The position numbers and the translations under genes are program-made. Shown piece after piece: positions 7,781 through 16,403 of a DNA stretch of 57,835 nucleotides. The stretch spans positions 1 to 57,835 of the forward strand of contig NZ_BOOP01000055.1 of assembly GCF_016863295.1 (NCBI RefSeq), read 5' to 3'. Each line of letters begins with the position of its first letter. Position 1 is the stretch's first letter. The notes beneath the pieces are model-generated. The model did no database searches, had not been told where the DNA came from, and was given only the letters and a program-made list of their open reading frames with translations. Source of the DNA: Planotetraspora phitsanulokensis (lineage in GTDB: Bacteria > Actinomycetota > Actinomycetes > Streptosporangiales > Streptosporangiaceae).

Positions 7781-10700
7781 TCAGGGGGCCGGGGTGAGGG
7801 CCTCCTTCTCGTAGACCTTGAGGTCGCCGGCGCCCGACGGGGCCTTGGGCGTACGGCGCATGCGCTCCTTGGTCCGCTCGACCATCGTGTAGAGGGTGGG
7901 CACGAGGACCAGCGTGAGCAGGGTCGAGGAGATCAGTCCGCCGATCACGACGATCGCCAGCGGCTGGGAGATGAAGCCGCCCGAGCCGGTCACGCCGAGC
8001 GCCATCGGGGTCAGCGCGCAGATCGTCGCGATGGCCGTCATGAGGATCGGGCGCAGGCGGCGCCTGCCGCCCTCGATGACCGCCTCGGTGATGCCGAGGC
8101 CCTTGGCGCGGTACTGGTTGATCAGGTCGATGAGCACGATCGCGTTGGTGACCACGATGCCGATCAGCATGAGCATGCCGATGAGCGCGGGGACGCCGAG
8201 CGCGGTGTCGGTGGCCAGCAGCAGTCCGATCGCGCCGGTCGCCGCGAACGGGATCGACACGAGCAGGATCAGCGGCTGCACGAGGCTGCGGAACGTCGCG
8301 ACCATGATCATGAAGACGATCGCGATCGCGAGCAACATCGCGATGCCGAGGCTGGAGAACGCCTCCTGCTGGTCGGAGCTGGCGCCGCCCATCTCGTAGG
8401 TCACGCCGGCGGGCAGGGTGAGCGTGTCCAGCTTGTCGGTCACCTTGGTGGTGATCGCGCCGAGGTCGGAGGCGTCGGCCGCGCCGGAGACCGTCGCGGT
8501 CCGGTCGCCGTCCTGGCGGGTGATCTGCGTCGGCCCGTCGGTCTTGGCCACCTCGGCGACCGAGCTCAGCTTGACCAGCCCGGTGGGCGTGGGCAGCTGG
8601 ATCGCCTTGATCGCGTCGAGGTCGTCGGGTGCGTCGCCCACGCGGAGCACGATGTCGCTCGAGCGCTCGTCGATGTCGAGCGAACCGATCGGCGCTCCGC
8701 GGAAGGACTGCGCGACGATCTGGCCGATCGCGGCCTCGGTCAGTCCCTTGGCCGCGGCCTTCTCCCTGTCGACGTGGACCTCGACCCGCGGGGCGCTGTC
8801 CTCGAGGTTGGAGGTCACGTCACGCAGCCCGTCGATCCCGGCCATCGCGTCCCGCACGGTGGTGGCGGCCGTCTTCAGCTCGGCGGCGTCGGAACCCTGG
8901 AGGACCACCTGGACCTGGTTGGAGTTGAAGCCGCCGCCTCCCCCGCCGACGGTGATCTCGCCGACGCCGGTCAGCGGCTTGAGCCGGTCGCGCAGCGCCT
9001 GCTCGAGCGTCGGGGTGTCGGTGCCCTGGGCCAGCGTGATCGAGTAGGACGCGCGGTCGGCGCCTCCGCCCACGCCCGCGAGGAACTGGTTGCCGCCGCC
9101 GACGGTCACCTGGTAGGACGCGATGCCCTTGACCGAGGACAGGACGTCCTCGACCTTTTTGGCCGCGGCGTCGGTGGTCGCGAGGTCGGTGCCGACCGGC
9201 ATCCGCTGGCTGATCTGGGTGGTGTCGTTGCCCGAGGAGTCGATGAAGTTGGTCTTCAGGTTGGGGGCGAGCCCCATGGTGCCGATGAAGACGACCACCC
9301 CGATCAGCAGGGTGACCAGGCGCCGCTTGGTCGCGAACCGCAGCACCGGCAGGTACATGCGCTGCAGCGGGCTGCGCAGTTCCCTGCGCTCGGCGTCCTC
9401 ACGTGCCGCCTCTGCCTCCTGCGGCGTGAACTTCGGCGTCTTGAGGAACCAGTACGCCAGGACCGGGATCACGGTCAGCGCCACCAGCAGCGAGGCGAGC
9501 AGGGCCACCGTCACCGTGATCGCGAAGGGGCTGAAGAGCTGGCCGACCAGGCCGCCGACGAACGCGATCGGCAGGAACACCGCCACCGTCGTCAGCGTGG
9601 AGGCGGTGACCGCCCCCGAGACCTCGCGTACGGCGCCGAGGATGGCCTGGCGTTTCGGCTCGCCGTACGCCAGATGCCGTTTGATGTTCTCCAGCACGAC
9701 GATGGAGTCGTCGACCACGCGGCCGATGGCGATGGTCAGCGCACCCAGGGTGAGCAGGTTGAGCGAGTAGTCCCCGATCCACAACGCGATCAGGGCGATG
9801 ACCACCGACATCGGGATCGAGACCGCCGTCACCAGCGTCGACCGCACCGACAGCAGGAACACCAGGATGATCAGGACGGCGAAGACCAGTCCGAGCAGGC
9901 CCTCGGTCGTCAGGTCCTCGATCGAGCGCTCGACGTAGGGCGCCTGGTCGAACACGACGGTCAACTGGGAGACGTCGCCGAGCGAGCGGGTCAGCTCCGG
10001 CAGCGCGTCGCGCACGTCGTGGGAGATCTGCACGGCGTTGCCGTCGGGCGTCATCGTGATCGACACGCCGAGGCTGGACTTGCCGTTCGTCCGGGTCAGC
10101 GTGGTGGCGGGGGCGTCCTTGATGTCGATGGTCGCGATGTCGCCCAGCTTGACCGGCCGCAGCCGTGCCTGCGCGTTGCCCTGGGGCGCGTCGGGCTGCC
10201 CGGTGCGGGCTCCCCCGGCCGGTACGGCCTGGCCTCCCTGCGCTCCGGGCCGGCCGGCTCCGGCGGACGGCATGGCGGGGGTGAGGTAGAGGTTCTTGAG
10301 GTCGTCGACGCTCTGCAGGCGGTCGCCCGTCTGCACGGTGAGGGACTTGCCGTCCTCGGTGAGGCTGCCGGCGGGGATCAGCGCGCCGTTCGATCGGAGC
10401 AGGTCGGGGATCGAGGCGGCGGACAGGCCGAGGAATGCGAGCTTGCGTGCGTCGGGGGTGACCACGACCTGCTTCTCACCGGCGCCGCTCACGGTCACGT
10501 CGCGGACGCCCGTGATCGACTGCAGCTTGGGCACCATGACCCGCTCGAGCTTCTCGAACGTGCCGTGCTTGTCGCCCGCGTCGTCGACCGCGATGGCCAT
10601 GACGGGGATGTCGTCGGTGCTGCCGGCGACCACCTGCGGGTCCACGTTCTGCGGGAGCTGCGGCTTGACCCGGGTGATCGCCTGCTGCATCTTGCCGACG

Positions 10701-11014
10701 ACGTCGTCGATGTCGGTGCCGAACTCGTAGGCCACCTGGATCTGGGCCACCCCCTCCTTCGAGGTGGAGGTGATCTCCGTCACGCCGGGCAGCCCCTGGA
10801 AGCCGCTCTCGATCGGCTTGGTGACCTGTTCCTCGACAATCTCGGGCGAGGCGCCGGGATAGCTCGCCACAGCGAACGCCGCCGGGAACTCCAGCGAGGG
10901 GAAAAGCTGTTGCTTCAGCGAGGGGATCGCGAAGGCGCCGAAAAGGCCGAGGACAACCGCAATCATGATCACCAGACTGCGGTTGGCCAGACTCAGCCTG
11001 GCCAGGGAGGTCAT
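7781..11014 (-). CDS. RND-family efflux transporter (HAE1/SwrC-like)
   Basis: A 1077-residue inner-membrane, proton-driven exporter. It shows the RND plan: TM1 at 12-30 (LVIMIAVVLGLFGAF), a porter loop, TM2-6 (about 345-540), a second porter loop and a second TM bundle (about 870-1040). The proton-relay helix includes GRVVDDSIVVLENIKRH, with the conserved Asp pair of AcrB-type pumps. The first porter loop holds a low-complexity Pro/Gly/Gln insert at about 253-290. Actinobacterial members act without an outer-membrane channel. A Shine-Dalgarno AAGGAG precedes the ATG. It is divergent from the MarR gene, its probable regulator. Confidence 0.9.
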   Translation of the reverse strand: MTSLARLSLANRSLVIMIAVVLGLFGAFAIPSLKQQLFPSLEFPAAFAVASYPGASPEIVEEQVTKPIESGFQGLPGVTEITSTSKEGVAQIQVAYEFGTDIDDVVGKMQQAITRVKPQLPQNVDPQVVAGSTDDIPVMAIAVDDAGDKHGTFEKLERVMVPKLQSITGVRDVTVSGAGEKQVVVTPDARKLAFLGLSAASIPDLLRSNGALIPAGSLTEDGKSLTVQTGDRLQSVDDLKNLYLTPAMPSAGAGRPGAQGGQAVPAGGARTGQPDAPQGNAQARLRPVKLGDIATIDIKDAPATTLTRTNGKSSLGVSITMTPDGNAVQISHDVRDALPELTRSLGDVSQLTVVFDQAPYVERSIEDLTTEGLLGLVFAVLIILVFLLSVRSTLVTAVSIPMSVVIALIALWIGDYSLNLLTLGALTIAIGRVVDDSIVVLENIKRHLAYGEPKRQAILGAVREVSGAVTASTLTTVAVFLPIAFVGGLVGQLFSPFAITVTVALLASLLVALTVIPVLAYWFLKTPKFTPQEAEAAREDAERRELRSPLQRMYLPVLRFATKRRLVTLLIGVVVFIGTMGLAPNLKTNFIDSSGNDTTQISQRMPVGTDLATTDAAAKKVEDVLSSVKGIASYQVTVGGGNQFLAGVGGGADRASYSITLAQGTDTPTLEQALRDRLKPLTGVGEITVGGGGGGFNSNQVQVVLQGSDAAELKTAATTVRDAMAGIDGLRDVTSNLEDSAPRVEVHVDREKAAAKGLTEAAIGQIVAQSFRGAPIGSLDIDERSSDIVLRVGDAPDDLDAIKAIQLPTPTGLVKLSSVAEVAKTDGPTQITRQDGDRTATVSGAADASDLGAITTKVTDKLDTLTLPAGVTYEMGGASSDQQEAFSSLGIAMLLAIAIVFMIMVATFRSLVQPLILLVSIPFAATGAIGLLLATDTALGVPALIGMLMLIGIVVTNAIVLIDLINQYRAKGLGITEAVIEGGRRRLRPILMTAIATICALTPMALGVTGSGGFISQPLAIVVIGGLISSTLLTLVLVPTLYTMVERTKERMRRTPKAPSGAGDLKVYEKEALTPAP

Positions 11015-11143
11015 CTGGCAAGCTCCTTAAGCGTGATATCGGGGTAACTCATTAAAGTGCTTTGCCCAACGATAACACTTCGCCTAGCACGAACATTTAG
11101 CCTGGCATTAACTTCTGGTAACCTCTCCCGGCGAGAGGTGAAC

Positions 11144-11677
11144 GTGAACGACTGTCGAACAGGGCGGCCCGGCGGCGCGGACGTCGGCACGCAGGGCCCC
11201 GGTCAGGACCAGGCCGACGAGCGGGACGAGATCATCACCCGGCTCGCCGAACTGCAGCGAGGCATGGGCCGCTTCTTCGCCCGTGACCGGTCGTTGCCCA
11301 TCATGGCCTCCAACCTGACCATGCAGCAGCTCAAGGTCGTGATGTTCCTGTCCTTCCACGGGTCGACCTCCGGGCAGGAGCTGGCCCGCCACCTCCACGT
11401 CGGCCTCGGAACCGTGACCGGGATCGTCGACCGCGTCGTCGCCCAGGGCCTGGCCACCCGCCGGGAGGACCCGAACGACCGCCGCATCCGCCGGGTGGAG
11501 CTCACCGACGCGGGCAAGCGGCTCACCGCCGAGATCATCGACGCCGGGACCACCGGCTACCGCCGGCTCCTCGAGCATCTCGACACCGAGACGCTGCGGA
11601 CGATGGAGACCGTCATGCGGAAGATACAGCAGGCCATGCGGGACATGGCGGCGGAAGAACACTCCCCCTCACACTGA
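11144..11677 (+). CDS. MarR-family transcriptional regulator
   Basis: A 177-residue regulator starting at GTG 11144, chosen because GAGAGG ends 5 nt upstream (GTG 11138 is the alternative). The winged helix-turn-helix spans about 50-125: TSGQELARHLHVGLGTVTGI is the recognition helix region and REDPNDRRIRRVELT the wing with the family's DxRxxR pattern. MarR dimers usually repress adjacent exporters and are released by small ligands. The 129-bp divergent gap to the RND gene carries AT-rich half-sites (AAGTG at 11055-11059 facing CACTT) that could be its operator. Confidence 0.9.
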   Translation: MNDCRTGRPGGADVGTQGPGQDQADERDEIITRLAELQRGMGRFFARDRSLPIMASNLTMQQLKVVMFLSFHGSTSGQELARHLHVGLGTVTGIVDRVVAQGLATRREDPNDRRIRRVELTDAGKRLTAEIIDAGTTGYRRLLEHLDTETLRTMETVMRKIQQAMRDMAAEEHSPSH

Positions 11678-11693
11678 CGATGATCAGCACTGA

Positions 11694-11699
11694 TAGCTT
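11694..11699 (+). promoter_or_regulatory. -10 element TAGCTT of the SDR gene
   Basis: TAGCTT ends 8 nt before ATG 11708 and no Shine-Dalgarno is seen, suggesting a leaderless message. Confidence 0.4.
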
Positions 11700-11707
11700 T
11701 CCGCCAC

Positions 11708-12481
11708 ATGTCGGCATATCTCGAGTCGCTGTTCTCTCTCGCTGACCGCGTCGCGCTGGTGACCGGCGGGAGCTCCGGCATCGGCGCCACCATCGCCGAG
11801 GCACTCGGCCGGGCGGGCGCCGCCGTCGTCATCGTGGCCCGGCGCGAGCGGGAGCTGGCCGAATCCGTCCGCCGCCTCGAAGGACACGGTGTCCGCGCCG
11901 CCGCCATCAGCGCCGACCTCGCCGACCGCGCCGCCGTCGCCCGGGTGTGCGAACAGGCGCCCCGCTTCTTCGGCGACATCGACATCCTCGTCAACGACGC
12001 GGCCAACAACATCCGGCTGCCCATGGCCGAGCTCACCGTCGACGACTACGACCAGACCATCGCGGTCAACCTCACCGCGCCCTTCCTGCTCGGCGGTCAC
12101 TTCGGCCCGCGCATGGCCGCCCGCGGCTGGGGCCGGATCATCAACATCGGCTCCCAGCAGTCGATCAGCGCCTTCGGCGACAGCGGCGCCTACGGAGCCT
12201 CCAAGGCGGGCATCTGCGGGCTGACGCGCTCCCAGGCCGAGGCGTGGTCGGCGTCGGGGGTCACGAGCAACACGATCATCCCCGGCTTCGTGCTCACTCC
12301 TCTGACCGAGGAGGCCCAGGCCGTGCCCGGCCGCGTGGAGAAACTCGCCGCCCGCTCGATGACCGGCCGCAACGCCGTCCCCGCCGACTTCGCCGGCGCC
12401 GCGGTCTTCCTGGCCGGTGACGCCTCCGCGTATGTCACCGGTCAGGAAATCCGCGTCGACGGGGGCTTCAGCGTGCACTGA
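11708..12481 (+). CDS. SDR-family oxidoreductase (gluconate 5-dehydrogenase-like)
   Basis: A 257-residue classical short-chain dehydrogenase. The cofactor loop is TGGSSGIG at 19-26, and ARRERE after beta-2 suggests NADP. The structural motif is NDAAN instead of the usual NNAG. The catalytic Ser and Tyr-x-x-x-Lys are in NIGSQQS and AYGASK. The C-terminus DGGFSVH is typical. Closest in style to gluconate 5-dehydrogenase or 3-oxoacyl-ACP reductase-like SDRs; the substrate is not determined. It follows the MarR gene by 30 bp but appears to have its own promoter. Confidence 0.87.
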   Translation: MSAYLESLFSLADRVALVTGGSSGIGATIAEALGRAGAAVVIVARRERELAESVRRLEGHGVRAAAISADLADRAAVARVCEQAPRFFGDIDILVNDAANNIRLPMAELTVDDYDQTIAVNLTAPFLLGGHFGPRMAARGWGRIINIGSQQSISAFGDSGAYGASKAGICGLTRSQAEAWSASGVTSNTIIPGFVLTPLTEEAQAVPGRVEKLAARSMTGRNAVPADFAGAAVFLAGDASAYVTGQEIRVDGGFSVH

Positions 12482-12550
12482 GGCGCAACGGCTGCCCGCA
12501 CGTCGGCCGTCCACGCACGCCGGCCGCCCCCGCATTGGCCGACGGGCCGG

Positions 12551-13030
12551 TCACTTGCGGCGGACCACCCGGTGTCCCTCACCCTCGTGCCACATCTCGA
12601 CCACGAGGTGCTCCCCCGCTGCGTCGACCTTCGTCAGCACGACCTCGGTGACGTCCACCCGGAACAGGTCGGAGCCCGCCTCCGGCGGCCCGCCGAACCG
12701 CTCGAGCACCGCCGGATCGGTGATCTCGACCGCCGTGCCCGCGAGCTTCGCGTCGCCGCCCCACGCGCCCGGATCCGACTCGTCCGGGTCGTCCGACGTG
12801 CCGTGGATCGCCACCCGTGGATCCCGCTTCAGGTCGCGCCCCTTCACCGCGCCGGCCATCGAGCCCAGCCACACCTCGCCGTCCTTGAACTCGACCTCGA
12901 TCCCGCTGATCCGCGGCGATCCGTCCCTGCGGAGCGTGGCCATCGTCTTGTGCTTGCGCTCCCCCATGAGCGCCAGCACGCGCGCGGCCAGGTCGGGAAT
13001 CTCCTTCTCGATCTCCTGCCATGAAGCCAT
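12551..13030 (-). CDS. PPOX-class flavin/F420-binding split-barrel protein
   Basis: A 159-residue protein with the pyridoxamine 5'-phosphate oxidase-like split barrel. The typical core is [22 protein letters not shown] followed by [20 protein letters not shown]. Actinobacterial members of this size are often F420- or FMN-binding. The true activity is unknown. The start MASWQEIEK at 13030 is chosen because that is where homologous proteins begin; longer upstream readings run into low-complexity sequence and the repeat array. Confidence 0.8.
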   Translation of the reverse strand: MASWQEIEKEIPDLAARVLALMGERKHKTMATLRRDGSPRISGIEVEFKDGEVWLGSMAGAVKGRDLKRDPRVAIHGTSDDPDESDPGAWGGDAKLAGTAVEITDPAVLERFGGPPEAGSDLFRVDVTEVVLTKVDAAGEHLVVEMWHEGEGHRVVRRK

Positions 13031-13226
13031 GCCGCCATGGTGCCCGCCCCCACCGACAGTTTCCAGAAACGGCAGGTCCCGGCCCGCCCCGCCGTCTGAC
13101 CGGGCTCCCCCGGCCAGACACCCGCGAAGGTCCTCGCACCGCCGATCCGGGGGTCGCTTCGCACGGGGCACGCCCCGAGGAGAAGACTTGATCTCGGAGA
13201 TCGCGGCGCCACCCCCGCGACCGGCC

Positions 13227-13292
13227 ACCACGACACGACCACGACACGACCACGACACGACCACGACACGACCACGACACGACCACGACACG
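13227..13292. repeat. Six-copy 11-bp tandem repeat
   Basis: ACCACGACACG is repeated six times without a mismatch. It fills the gap between the PPOX gene and the divergent aldo/keto reductase gene and ends 27 bp before the latter's ATG. Eleven bp is about one helical turn, so copy-number change would shift spacing by whole turns. Confidence 0.95.
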
Positions 13293-13319
13293 ACGCACGC
13301 ACCCGATGATGGGGGAGCA

Positions 13320-14297
13320 ATGAAGCAGCGCACACTCGGCCAGGGCCTGCGCACGTCCGCGCTCGGACTCGGCTGCATGGGGATGAGCGACTTCTACGGT
13401 CCCGGCGACGACACCGAGTCGACCGCCACGATCCACCGCGCGCTCGATCTGGGGATCACCTTTCTCGACACGTCCGACGCGTACGGGCCCTTCACCAACG
13501 AGCGGCTCGTCGGTGCGGCCGTCCGCGACCGCCGCGACGAGGCCGTCCTCGCCACCAAGTTCGGCATCGAGCGCCTGCCCGACGGCACCCGGCTGGGGCA
13601 CAACGGCCGGCCGGACTACGTGCGCAAGGCCTGCGACGCCTCCCTCGAACGGCTCGGCGTCGACCACATCGACCTCTACTACCAGCACAGGATCGACCCG
13701 GACGTCCCAATCGAGGACACCTGGGGAGCGCTCAAGGAACTGGTCGAGGCCGGCAAGGTCCGCCACCTGGGCATCTCCGAGGCGGCCCCCGCGACCGTAC
13801 GGCGAGCCCACGCGGTCCACCCGATCACCGCGGGACAGTACGAGTACTCGCTGTTCACCCGGGACATCGAAAGCGAGCTGCTGCCGACGCTGCGCGAGCT
13901 CGGCATCGGGCTCGTCGCCTACAGCCCGCTGGGCCGCGGCTTCCTGACCGGCGCGTTCAGCGGGCCGGGCGATCTCGCGGCCGACGACGTCCGTCACACG
14001 CACCCGCGCTGGCAGGGTGACAACTTCGCCGCCAACCACGCTCTCGCGGCGAAGTTCGGTGAGGTGGCGTCAGGCGCCGGCGCGACGCCGGCGCAGGTCG
14101 CGCTCGCCTGGGTGCTGGCCCAGGGTGAGGACGTGGTGCCGATCCCCGGCACCAAGCGCGTCGGCCGCCTGGAGGAGAACGCCGCCGCCGCCGGGATCGA
14201 GCTCGGCTCCGCCGACGCGGAGGCCCTCGAGTCGCTGGCCGCCCAGGTGTCCGGCCCGCGCTACAACGCCGCGCAGATGTCCGGGGTCAACCGCTGA
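13320..14297 (+). CDS. Aldo/keto reductase
   Basis: A 325-residue NADPH-dependent oxidoreductase with a TIM barrel. It starts [21 protein letters not shown], typical of the YhdN/AKR13-like group. The tetrad residues are visible: Asp50 and Tyr55 (FLDTSDAYG), Lys in LATKFG and His in YYQHRID. The C-terminal cofactor segment is [22 protein letters not shown] lies 3 nt upstream of the ATG. The substrate is unknown. The gene is divergent from the PPOX gene across the tandem repeat, which probably sits in its promoter or leader. Confidence 0.9.
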   Translation: MKQRTLGQGLRTSALGLGCMGMSDFYGPGDDTESTATIHRALDLGITFLDTSDAYGPFTNERLVGAAVRDRRDEAVLATKFGIERLPDGTRLGHNGRPDYVRKACDASLERLGVDHIDLYYQHRIDPDVPIEDTWGALKELVEAGKVRHLGISEAAPATVRRAHAVHPITAGQYEYSLFTRDIESELLPTLRELGIGLVAYSPLGRGFLTGAFSGPGDLAADDVRHTHPRWQGDNFAANHALAAKFGEVASGAGATPAQVALAWVLAQGEDVVPIPGTKRVGRLEENAAAAGIELGSADAEALESLAAQVSGPRYNAAQMSGVNR

Positions 14298-14371
14298 CGA
14301 CCGGGAGCCGCGTGTCGTTTCGGCGCGGATTTGCGGGTTCGGCGAGTGCCACCACCTCGCCGAACCCGGCG

Positions 14372-14387
14372 CCTTTACAATGTAGAT
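14372..14387. repeat. 16-bp direct repeat, copy 1 (3' side of the WYL gene)
   Basis: CCTTTACAATGTAGAT, identical to 15396-15411. It contains the palindrome TACA-A-TGTA. This copy lies at the 3' end of the WYL gene, between two convergent genes, where an operator is not expected. Confidence 0.85.
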
Positions 14388-15379
14388 CAACTAAGCGGGA
14401 GCTCGTCGCCGGCTTCGCCGTACATGACGGACAGCTCGGCCACGGTCCTCGCGATCCGGTCCCGCACCTCGGCCGGTCCCAGCACCTCGATCGAGGAACC
14501 CAGCCGCAGCAGTTGCCACGCCGCGTGGTTGACCGACTCGATCGGCAGGGTGATGCGCGTCCACCCCTCCGCGTCGGCCACCCCGTCCGCCAGGGCCTTG
14601 TCGGTGACGTCCGCGCCCATGGTGTAGCGCAGCAGGCTCTCCATTCCCGGCGCGACCCGGATGTCCGCCTTGGCGGTGTACATCCGCGCGGCGAACTCCA
14701 CGGCGAACTCCCGCCAGAAGGCCGCGAGGTCGAAGTCGGGCGCCCGGGTGAACGTCTCGTCCAGCACCTCGGCCGTGACGATGCGGCTGACCCGGTACGT
14801 GCGGACGCTGCCCTCGCACGACGCCGCGAGATACCACGAACCTCCCTTGAGGATGAGACCGTACGGGTGGACGACCCGTTCCACCTCGGCCGGGCCCCAC
14901 CGGCGGTAACGCAACCGGACGACGCGGTCGCCCCATACCGCCTCCGCCACGTCCATCAGGAACGGCACGTCGTCGTTGCTCCGATACCAGCCGGGCACGT
15001 CGAGATGGAACCGCTCACGCATCCGGGCCGCACGCGAACGGGGCTCGGGCGGGAGGGCGGCGAGCAGCTTCAGCTCGGCCGTGGCGGCGACGTCGGCGCG
15101 GCCGAGCTCGGCGGCCGGCCCGGGAAGCCCCGCGAGGAACAGCGCCGAGGCCTCCTCCGCGGTCAGCCCGTTCAGCCGGGTGCGGTATCCGTCGAGCAGC
15201 TGGTATCCCCCCAGCGGGCCGCGATCGGCGTACACCGGCACTCCGGCCGACGACAGGGCCTCCACGTCGCGGTAGACCGTCCGCACCGAGACCTCCAGCT
15301 CCACGGCGAGTTCGGGCGCGGTCATCCTGCCGCGGGTCTGGAGGAGTAGCAGGAGGGAGAGCAGTCGGCTCGCGCGCAT
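14387..15379 (-). CDS. WYL-domain transcriptional regulator (YafY-like)
   Basis: A 330-residue regulator. An N-terminal DeoR-type helix-turn-helix (about 1-60: MTAPELAVELEVSVRTVYRD) is followed by a WYL domain at about 140-235 (VVRLRYRRW, PYGLILKGGSWYLAASC, RTYRVSRI) and the C-terminal WCX extension. WYL proteins sense nucleic acids or small ligands; this subclass usually acts as a local regulator. A TACAATGTA palindrome sits 17-32 bp upstream of the ATG, compatible with autoregulation. On the minus strand CAGACT lies 7 nt before the ATG, suggesting a leaderless message. Confidence 0.88.
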   Translation of the reverse strand: MRASRLLSLLLLLQTRGRMTAPELAVELEVSVRTVYRDVEALSSAGVPVYADRGPLGGYQLLDGYRTRLNGLTAEEASALFLAGLPGPAAELGRADVAATAELKLLAALPPEPRSRAARMRERFHLDVPGWYRSNDDVPFLMDVAEAVWGDRVVRLRYRRWGPAEVERVVHPYGLILKGGSWYLAASCEGSVRTYRVSRIVTAEVLDETFTRAPDFDLAAFWREFAVEFAARMYTAKADIRVAPGMESLLRYTMGADVTDKALADGVADAEGWTRITLPIESVNHAAWQLLRLGSSIEVLGPAEVRDRIARTVAELSVMYGEAGDELPLS

Positions 15380-15395
15380 GCCGTCCAGTCTGCCA

Positions 15396-15411
15396 CCTTT
15401 ACAATGTAGAT
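15396..15411. promoter_or_regulatory. 16-bp direct repeat, copy 2: candidate operator of the WYL gene
   Basis: CCTTTACAATGTAGAT with the palindromic core TACAATGTA. It lies between the divergent WYL and DeoR genes, just where the WYL promoter spacer would be. Identical to 14372-14387. Confidence 0.6.
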
Positions 15412-15436
15412 TTATTTGCTTTCAAACATCGATGGT

Positions 15437-15448
15437 GTTCAAATGAAC
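15437..15448. promoter_or_regulatory. Candidate DeoR operator GTTCAAATGAAC
   Basis: The inverted repeat GTTCA-AA-TGAAC lies 2 bp before the DeoR ATG. A related half-site, TTCAAAC, is at 15421-15427. TTCAAA elements are typical of DeoR/GlpR-family sites, and the position would allow autorepression. Confidence 0.5.
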
Positions 15449-15450
15449 GC

Positions 15451-16215
15451 ATGGAAAGTGTCGACCGGATCCGCGCCATCATGAACGAGCTGCGGACCTC
15501 CGACAGCGTCTCGGTGGCCGAGCTCGCCGCTCTGCACGGCGTCTCGGAGATGACCATCCGCCGCGACCTCGACGAGCTGGCGCAGCAGGGCGTGGTGCGG
15601 CGGGTCCGCGGAGGCGCGCTCAGCCTGCTCCTGCGCGGCGAGGAACCGCCCTTCGGCGTCCGCGAGCGCGAGGCGGTCGCCGCCAAACAGCGGATCGGCG
15701 CGGAGGTGGCGAGCCTGATCGCGGACGGCGAGGCCGTCCTGCTCGACGGCGGCACGACCGTGCTCGAGGTCGCCAGGGCGATACACGATCGCCGGCTCAC
15801 GGTGCTTCCGCTCGCCCTGCAGGCGACACAGGAGCTCGCCGGGGCTCCGCGGATCCGCCTCGTCCTTCCCGGCGGCGAGGTCCGGCACGGCGAGATGAAC
15901 TTCGTCGGCCCGCTGACCGAGGCCTCCATCAGGTCGTTGCGGTTCGACACCGCGGTCATCGGCTGCTGCGGCCTGTCCGCCGAGCACGGCCTGACCGCCC
16001 ACGACCTGCCGGAAGTCTCGATCAAACAGACCGCGATCGCCTCCGCCCGCCGCGTCGTGGTGGCCTGCGACTCGGGGAAGTTCTCCCGCACGGCGTTCGG
16101 CTCGGTCTGCGCGCTCGACAGGCTGGACGTGGTCGTCACCGACGAGGGCATCCCCCAGGAGCAGCACGACGCCCTGACCGCCGCCGGCGTCACCGTCCGC
16201 ATCCCCTCCCCGTGA
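15451..16215 (+). CDS. DeoR/GlpR-family transcriptional regulator
   Basis: A 254-residue repressor. The DeoR helix-turn-helix spans about 5-58 (SVAELAALHGVSEMTIRRDL, with VVRRVRGGA closing the wing). The DeoR C-terminal sensor, a phosphosugar-isomerase-like fold, covers about 75-235 and includes LLDGGTTVLEVAR and FVGPLTEASIR. Such proteins respond to a phosphorylated sugar or related metabolite. No sugar catabolic genes adjoin it; the downstream MFS gene is the likeliest local target. Confidence 0.9.
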   Translation: MESVDRIRAIMNELRTSDSVSVAELAALHGVSEMTIRRDLDELAQQGVVRRVRGGALSLLLRGEEPPFGVREREAVAAKQRIGAEVASLIADGEAVLLDGGTTVLEVARAIHDRRLTVLPLALQATQELAGAPRIRLVLPGGEVRHGEMNFVGPLTEASIRSLRFDTAVIGCCGLSAEHGLTAHDLPEVSIKQTAIASARRVVVACDSGKFSRTAFGSVCALDRLDVVVTDEGIPQEQHDALTAAGVTVRIPSP

Positions 16216-16261
16216 CCACGCCCGCGCCCCCTCCCGCGTGACCGCGTGTGACCCCTCCCGC

Positions 16262-16380
16262 GTGATCATGCGCACGTTCGTGAGGACCCCGTCTCACCTG
16301 CGCCTTCCCGATTCGTGACCATGCACGGATTCGGCCGCATCACCGCTCACCTGGCCGAACCCTCTCCGTGATCATGCCTT
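16262..16380 (+). repeat. 53-bp periodic repeat, array A (three direct units)
   Basis: Units begin at 16262 (GTGATCATGCGCACGTTCG), 16315 (GTGACCATGCACGGATTCG) and 16368 (GTGATCATGC, then diverges), exactly 53 bp apart. In the first two units CACCTGC and CACCTGG occur at unit positions 34-40. The third unit merges into the 5' region of the MFS gene. The same design recurs at 33699-33998. Confidence 0.8.
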
Positions 16381-16403
16381 CCTCACCGTTGGAGCCCTGC
16401 CTC

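Noticed and set aside
7655-11047. An 1130-codon open frame on the plus strand
   Set aside because: It is antisense to the RND exporter gene and made of His/Asp/Gly/Arg-rich low-complexity sequence, the usual GC-rich shadow. The minus-strand frame has clear RND motifs.
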